From contig NZ_JBEPSJ010000004.1 in the NCBI RefSeq assembly GCF_040548875.1, forward strand, positions 186,001 through 250,000: DNA of 64,000 bases, written 5' to 3'. The notes below the pieces were generated by a model. That model did not search any database and was not told the origin of the DNA. It worked only from the letters and a program-made list of their open reading frames with translations. Position 1 is the first letter of the stretch. The number at the start of each line of letters is the position of its first letter. The DNA is from Conyzicola nivalis_A (GTDB lineage: Bacteria > Actinomycetota > Actinomycetes > Actinomycetales > Microbacteriaceae). The position numbers were made by a program, and so were the translations under genes. Below, one piece after another: positions 62,163-64,000 of the stretch.

Positions 62163-62378
62163 ATGGACCACGTCACCATCCACACCCTCGCGACGAGCGC
62201 GGGCTCGGATGACCCGATCGAGGCCCTCAAGGCGATCGCGAAACTCCGCAAGGAACTCGACCGCATCGAAGCAGTGACGGCTCGACGCGCACACAACGCC
62301 GGGGCCAGCTGGCAGCTCATCGCCTTCGCCCTCGGGGTCTCCCGCCAGGCCGTCCACAAGAAGTACGGGCGCTCGTAG
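62163..62378 (+). CDS. Small helix-turn-helix DNA-binding protein
   Basis: 71 residues. A charged coil (residues 16-44, IEALKAIAKLRKELDRIEAV) precedes a C-terminal HTH at about 47-68, GASWQLIAFALGVSRQAVHKKYG. Small actinobacterial HTH proteins of this pattern (GxxWxxIGxxLGVSRQAxHxRFG) are common. It probably forms a dimer through the coil and binds the GTCAAC-N4-GTTGAC palindromes in its own promoter, repressing itself and perhaps the exporter that starts 22 nt downstream. A TTG start at 62154 is in frame but lies inside the promoter. Confidence 0.75.
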   Translation: MDHVTIHTLATSAGSDDPIEALKAIAKLRKELDRIEAVTARRAHNAGASWQLIAFALGVSRQAVHKKYGRS

Positions 62379-62400
62379 CGCCGCCGAAGAGAAAGCACCC

Positions 62401-64000
62401 ATGAGCACTACTACCTCATCCCGCCCGCCCCGCCGCGGCCGCGACGGCAAGAAGGACGACGGCCCCCGCGCCAAGTTCAGCCAGCTCCTGCCGTACCTGC
62501 TCGAGCACAAGAGGGTGCTCGGATTCGTCGTAGCCCTCAGCCTCCTGGCCGCGGGCGCCTCTCTCGCCCAGCCGTTGCTGGTGCAGCAGGTCGTCGAACG
62601 CGTGCAGGCGGGCGAGACGCTCGGCAACCTCGTGTGGGTGCTCGTCGCGCTCGTCGTGCTCGCAGCCCTGCTCAGCGGGTTCCAGCACTACCTGCTGCAG
62701 CGCACCGGCACGAGCGTCGTGCTCTCCGCCCGCACGCAGCTCGTGCGCCGCATCCTGCGCCTGCCGATCAGCGAGTTCGACACCCGCCGCACCGGAGACC
62801 TGGTCTCCCGAGTCGGTTCCGACACCACGCTGCTGTACGCGGTGATCACGCAGGGGCTCGTCGACGCCATCGGCGGGGCCGTGCTCTTCGTCGGCGCCCT
62901 CATCGCTATGCTCGTCATCGACCCGGTGCTGCTCGGACTCACCGTGCTCGTCATCGCCGTGTCCGTCATCACCGTGGTGCTGCTCTCCGGACGCATCCGC
63001 ATCGTCAGCCGCAAGCAGCAGGAGAAGGTCGGCGACCTCGCAGCCGCGGTGGAGCGTGCCATCAGCGCCATCCGCACCGTGCGCGCGTCGAACGCCACCG
63101 AGCGCGAGATCGTCAAGATCGAGAAGGAGGCGCAGGGCGCGTGGGACATGGGCGTCAAGGTCGCGAAGATCTCGGCCCTCGTCGTCCCCGTCGCCGGCAT
63201 CGCCCTGCAGGTGTCGCTGCTCGTCGTGCTCGGCGTCGGCGGCTTCCGCGTGGCGAGCGGCGCGATCGAGATCTCCAGCCTCGTCGCGTTCATCCTCTTC
63301 CTGTTCATGATGATCGGCCCGCTCGGCTCGGCTTTCGGCGCCCTCACCTCGGTGAACCAGGCGCTCGGCGCGCTCGGCCGCATCCAGGAGATCATCGCAC
63401 TGCCCAGCGAGCGGGAGAACGACTCGGAGATCGCGGATGCCGCGGCCGTCGACATCTCGACCGACGCGGCCATCACGTTCGAGAACGTGGAGTTCTCCTA
63501 CCCGGAGGGCGCCAGAAAGGACGAGATCGCGAAGGCCGTCGCCGAGGTCGTCGAGTCGTCGCCGGTCGCGCTCCCGGTCGAGCCGACCCAGGACCTCACG
63601 GTGCTGCGCGGCGTCTCGTTCACGGCCGAGCGCGGCAAGCGCACCGCCCTGGTCGGCCCGTCGGGCGCGGGCAAGAGCACGATCCTCGCGCTGATCGAGC
63701 GCTTCTACGACCCGACGGCGGGCGTCGTCCGCCTCGGCGGCATCGACGTGCGCGCCCTCGACCGCGAGAACCTGCGGTCGCAGATCGGCTACGTCGAACA
63801 GGACGCCCCGGTGCTCGCCGGCACGATCCGCGAGAACCTGCTGCTGGGCGCCCCCGACGCGACCGACGAGCAGTGCGTCGAGGTGCTGCGGTCGGTGAAC
63901 CTGACCGAGGTGCTCGAACGCAACGACCTGGGGCTGGATGCCGCTGTGGGCGAAGACGGCGTGATGCTCTCCGGTGGGGAACGCCAGCGCCTCGCGATCG
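62401..64000 (+). CDS. ABC transporter, fused permease/ATPase exporter, 3' partial
   Basis: At least 533 residues, cut by the window end just after the signature LSGGERQRLAI. Six membrane segments between about 35 and 330 are followed by the ABC domain: Walker A GPSGAGKS (419-426), Q-loop IGYVEQDAPVLAGTIREN. Between the start of the ATPase domain (VEFSYP) and the VLRGVSF strand lies an extra segment of about 30 residues (369-398, charged then Pro-rich). ATG 62401 follows a weak AGAGAAAG site. Multidrug-exporter type; probably works as a homodimer. Confidence 0.88.
   Translation, partial: MSTTTSSRPPRRGRDGKKDDGPRAKFSQLLPYLLEHKRVLGFVVALSLLAAGASLAQPLLVQQVVERVQAGETLGNLVWVLVALVVLAALLSGFQHYLLQRTGTSVVLSARTQLVRRILRLPISEFDTRRTGDLVSRVGSDTTLLYAVITQGLVDAIGGAVLFVGALIAMLVIDPVLLGLTVLVIAVSVITVVLLSGRIRIVSRKQQEKVGDLAAAVERAISAIRTVRASNATEREIVKIEKEAQGAWDMGVKVAKISALVVPVAGIALQVSLLVVLGVGGFRVASGAIEISSLVAFILFLFMMIGPLGSAFGALTSVNQALGALGRIQEIIALPSERENDSEIADAAAVDISTDAAITFENVEFSYPEGARKDEIAKAVAEVVESSPVALPVEPTQDLTVLRGVSFTAERGKRTALVGPSGAGKSTILALIERFYDPTAGVVRLGGIDVRALDRENLRSQIGYVEQDAPVLAGTIRENLLLGAPDATDEQCVEVLRSVNLTEVLERNDLGLDAAVGEDGVMLSGGERQRLAI

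Overview
The window is very GC-rich and reads as chromosomal DNA of an actinobacterium, most likely a member of the Microbacteriaceae. This is inferred from gene content and style: dense operons with 4-nt ATGA/GTGA overlaps, frequent GTG starts, many promoters of the form TAnnnT placed 6-8 nt before a start codon (leaderless mRNAs), an actinobacterial AbiEi/DUF559 protein, and a BMP-type nucleoside importer followed by cdd and deoA. No rRNA, tRNA, integrase, transposase or CRISPR array was recognised.

Layout. About 0.5-13 kb is nucleoside salvage on the minus strand: BMP lipoprotein, ABC ATPase, two permeases, cytidine deaminase, thymidine phosphorylase, then adenosine deaminase with PTS IIA and IIB. 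A cassette in the opposite orientation (an AbiEi-like/PD-(D/E)XK-like gene flanked by two pairs of 75-nt palindromic elements) lies between deoA and add. Next come a nucleoside hydrolase, mannose-1-phosphate guanylyltransferase and a divergent mannosyltransferase (to 14.3 kb), the succinate dehydrogenase operon sdhCDAB (14.4-17.9 kb) and a UvrA2-type protein. About 20.6-35.5 kb is a catabolic and transport island for glucarate-like acids: a 2-hydroxyacid dehydrogenase, a complete Dpp-type ABC importer, a TauE-type exporter, a second 2-hydroxyacid dehydrogenase, two glucarate dehydratase homologues, KdgD, a LysR regulator and 2-oxoglutarate semialdehyde dehydrogenase. The expected route is glucarate to 5-keto-4-deoxyglucarate to 2-oxoglutarate semialdehyde to 2-oxoglutarate, which feeds the TCA cycle.

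About 35.6-41.4 kb holds housekeeping genes (BrkB-type membrane protein, exonuclease III, tryptophanyl-tRNA synthetase, GNAT, HAD hydrolase, MHS-family transporter). The glycerol operon glpD-glpF-glpK with a divergent SorC-type regulator runs to 46.9 kb. An FMN riboswitch then heads ribD-ribE-ribBA-ribH (46.9-50.6 kb). The rest is transport: an FtsX-permease/MacB-type ATPase operon, an ABC-2 exporter operon, a DUF2071 protein, a small HTH protein under a double-palindrome promoter, and an ABC exporter cut by the window end.

The most notable non-coding signals are: (1) four size-conserved palindromic elements (51-nt core, 75-nt unit) around the AbiEi-like gene; (2) a 29-bp motif (23 identical positions) placed identically relative to the -35 box of two leaderless promoters in the sugar-acid island; (3) two GTCAAC-N4-GTTGAC palindromes covering the -35 and -10 of the small HTH gene; and (4) a REP-like repeat that encodes the C-terminal tail of RibD.
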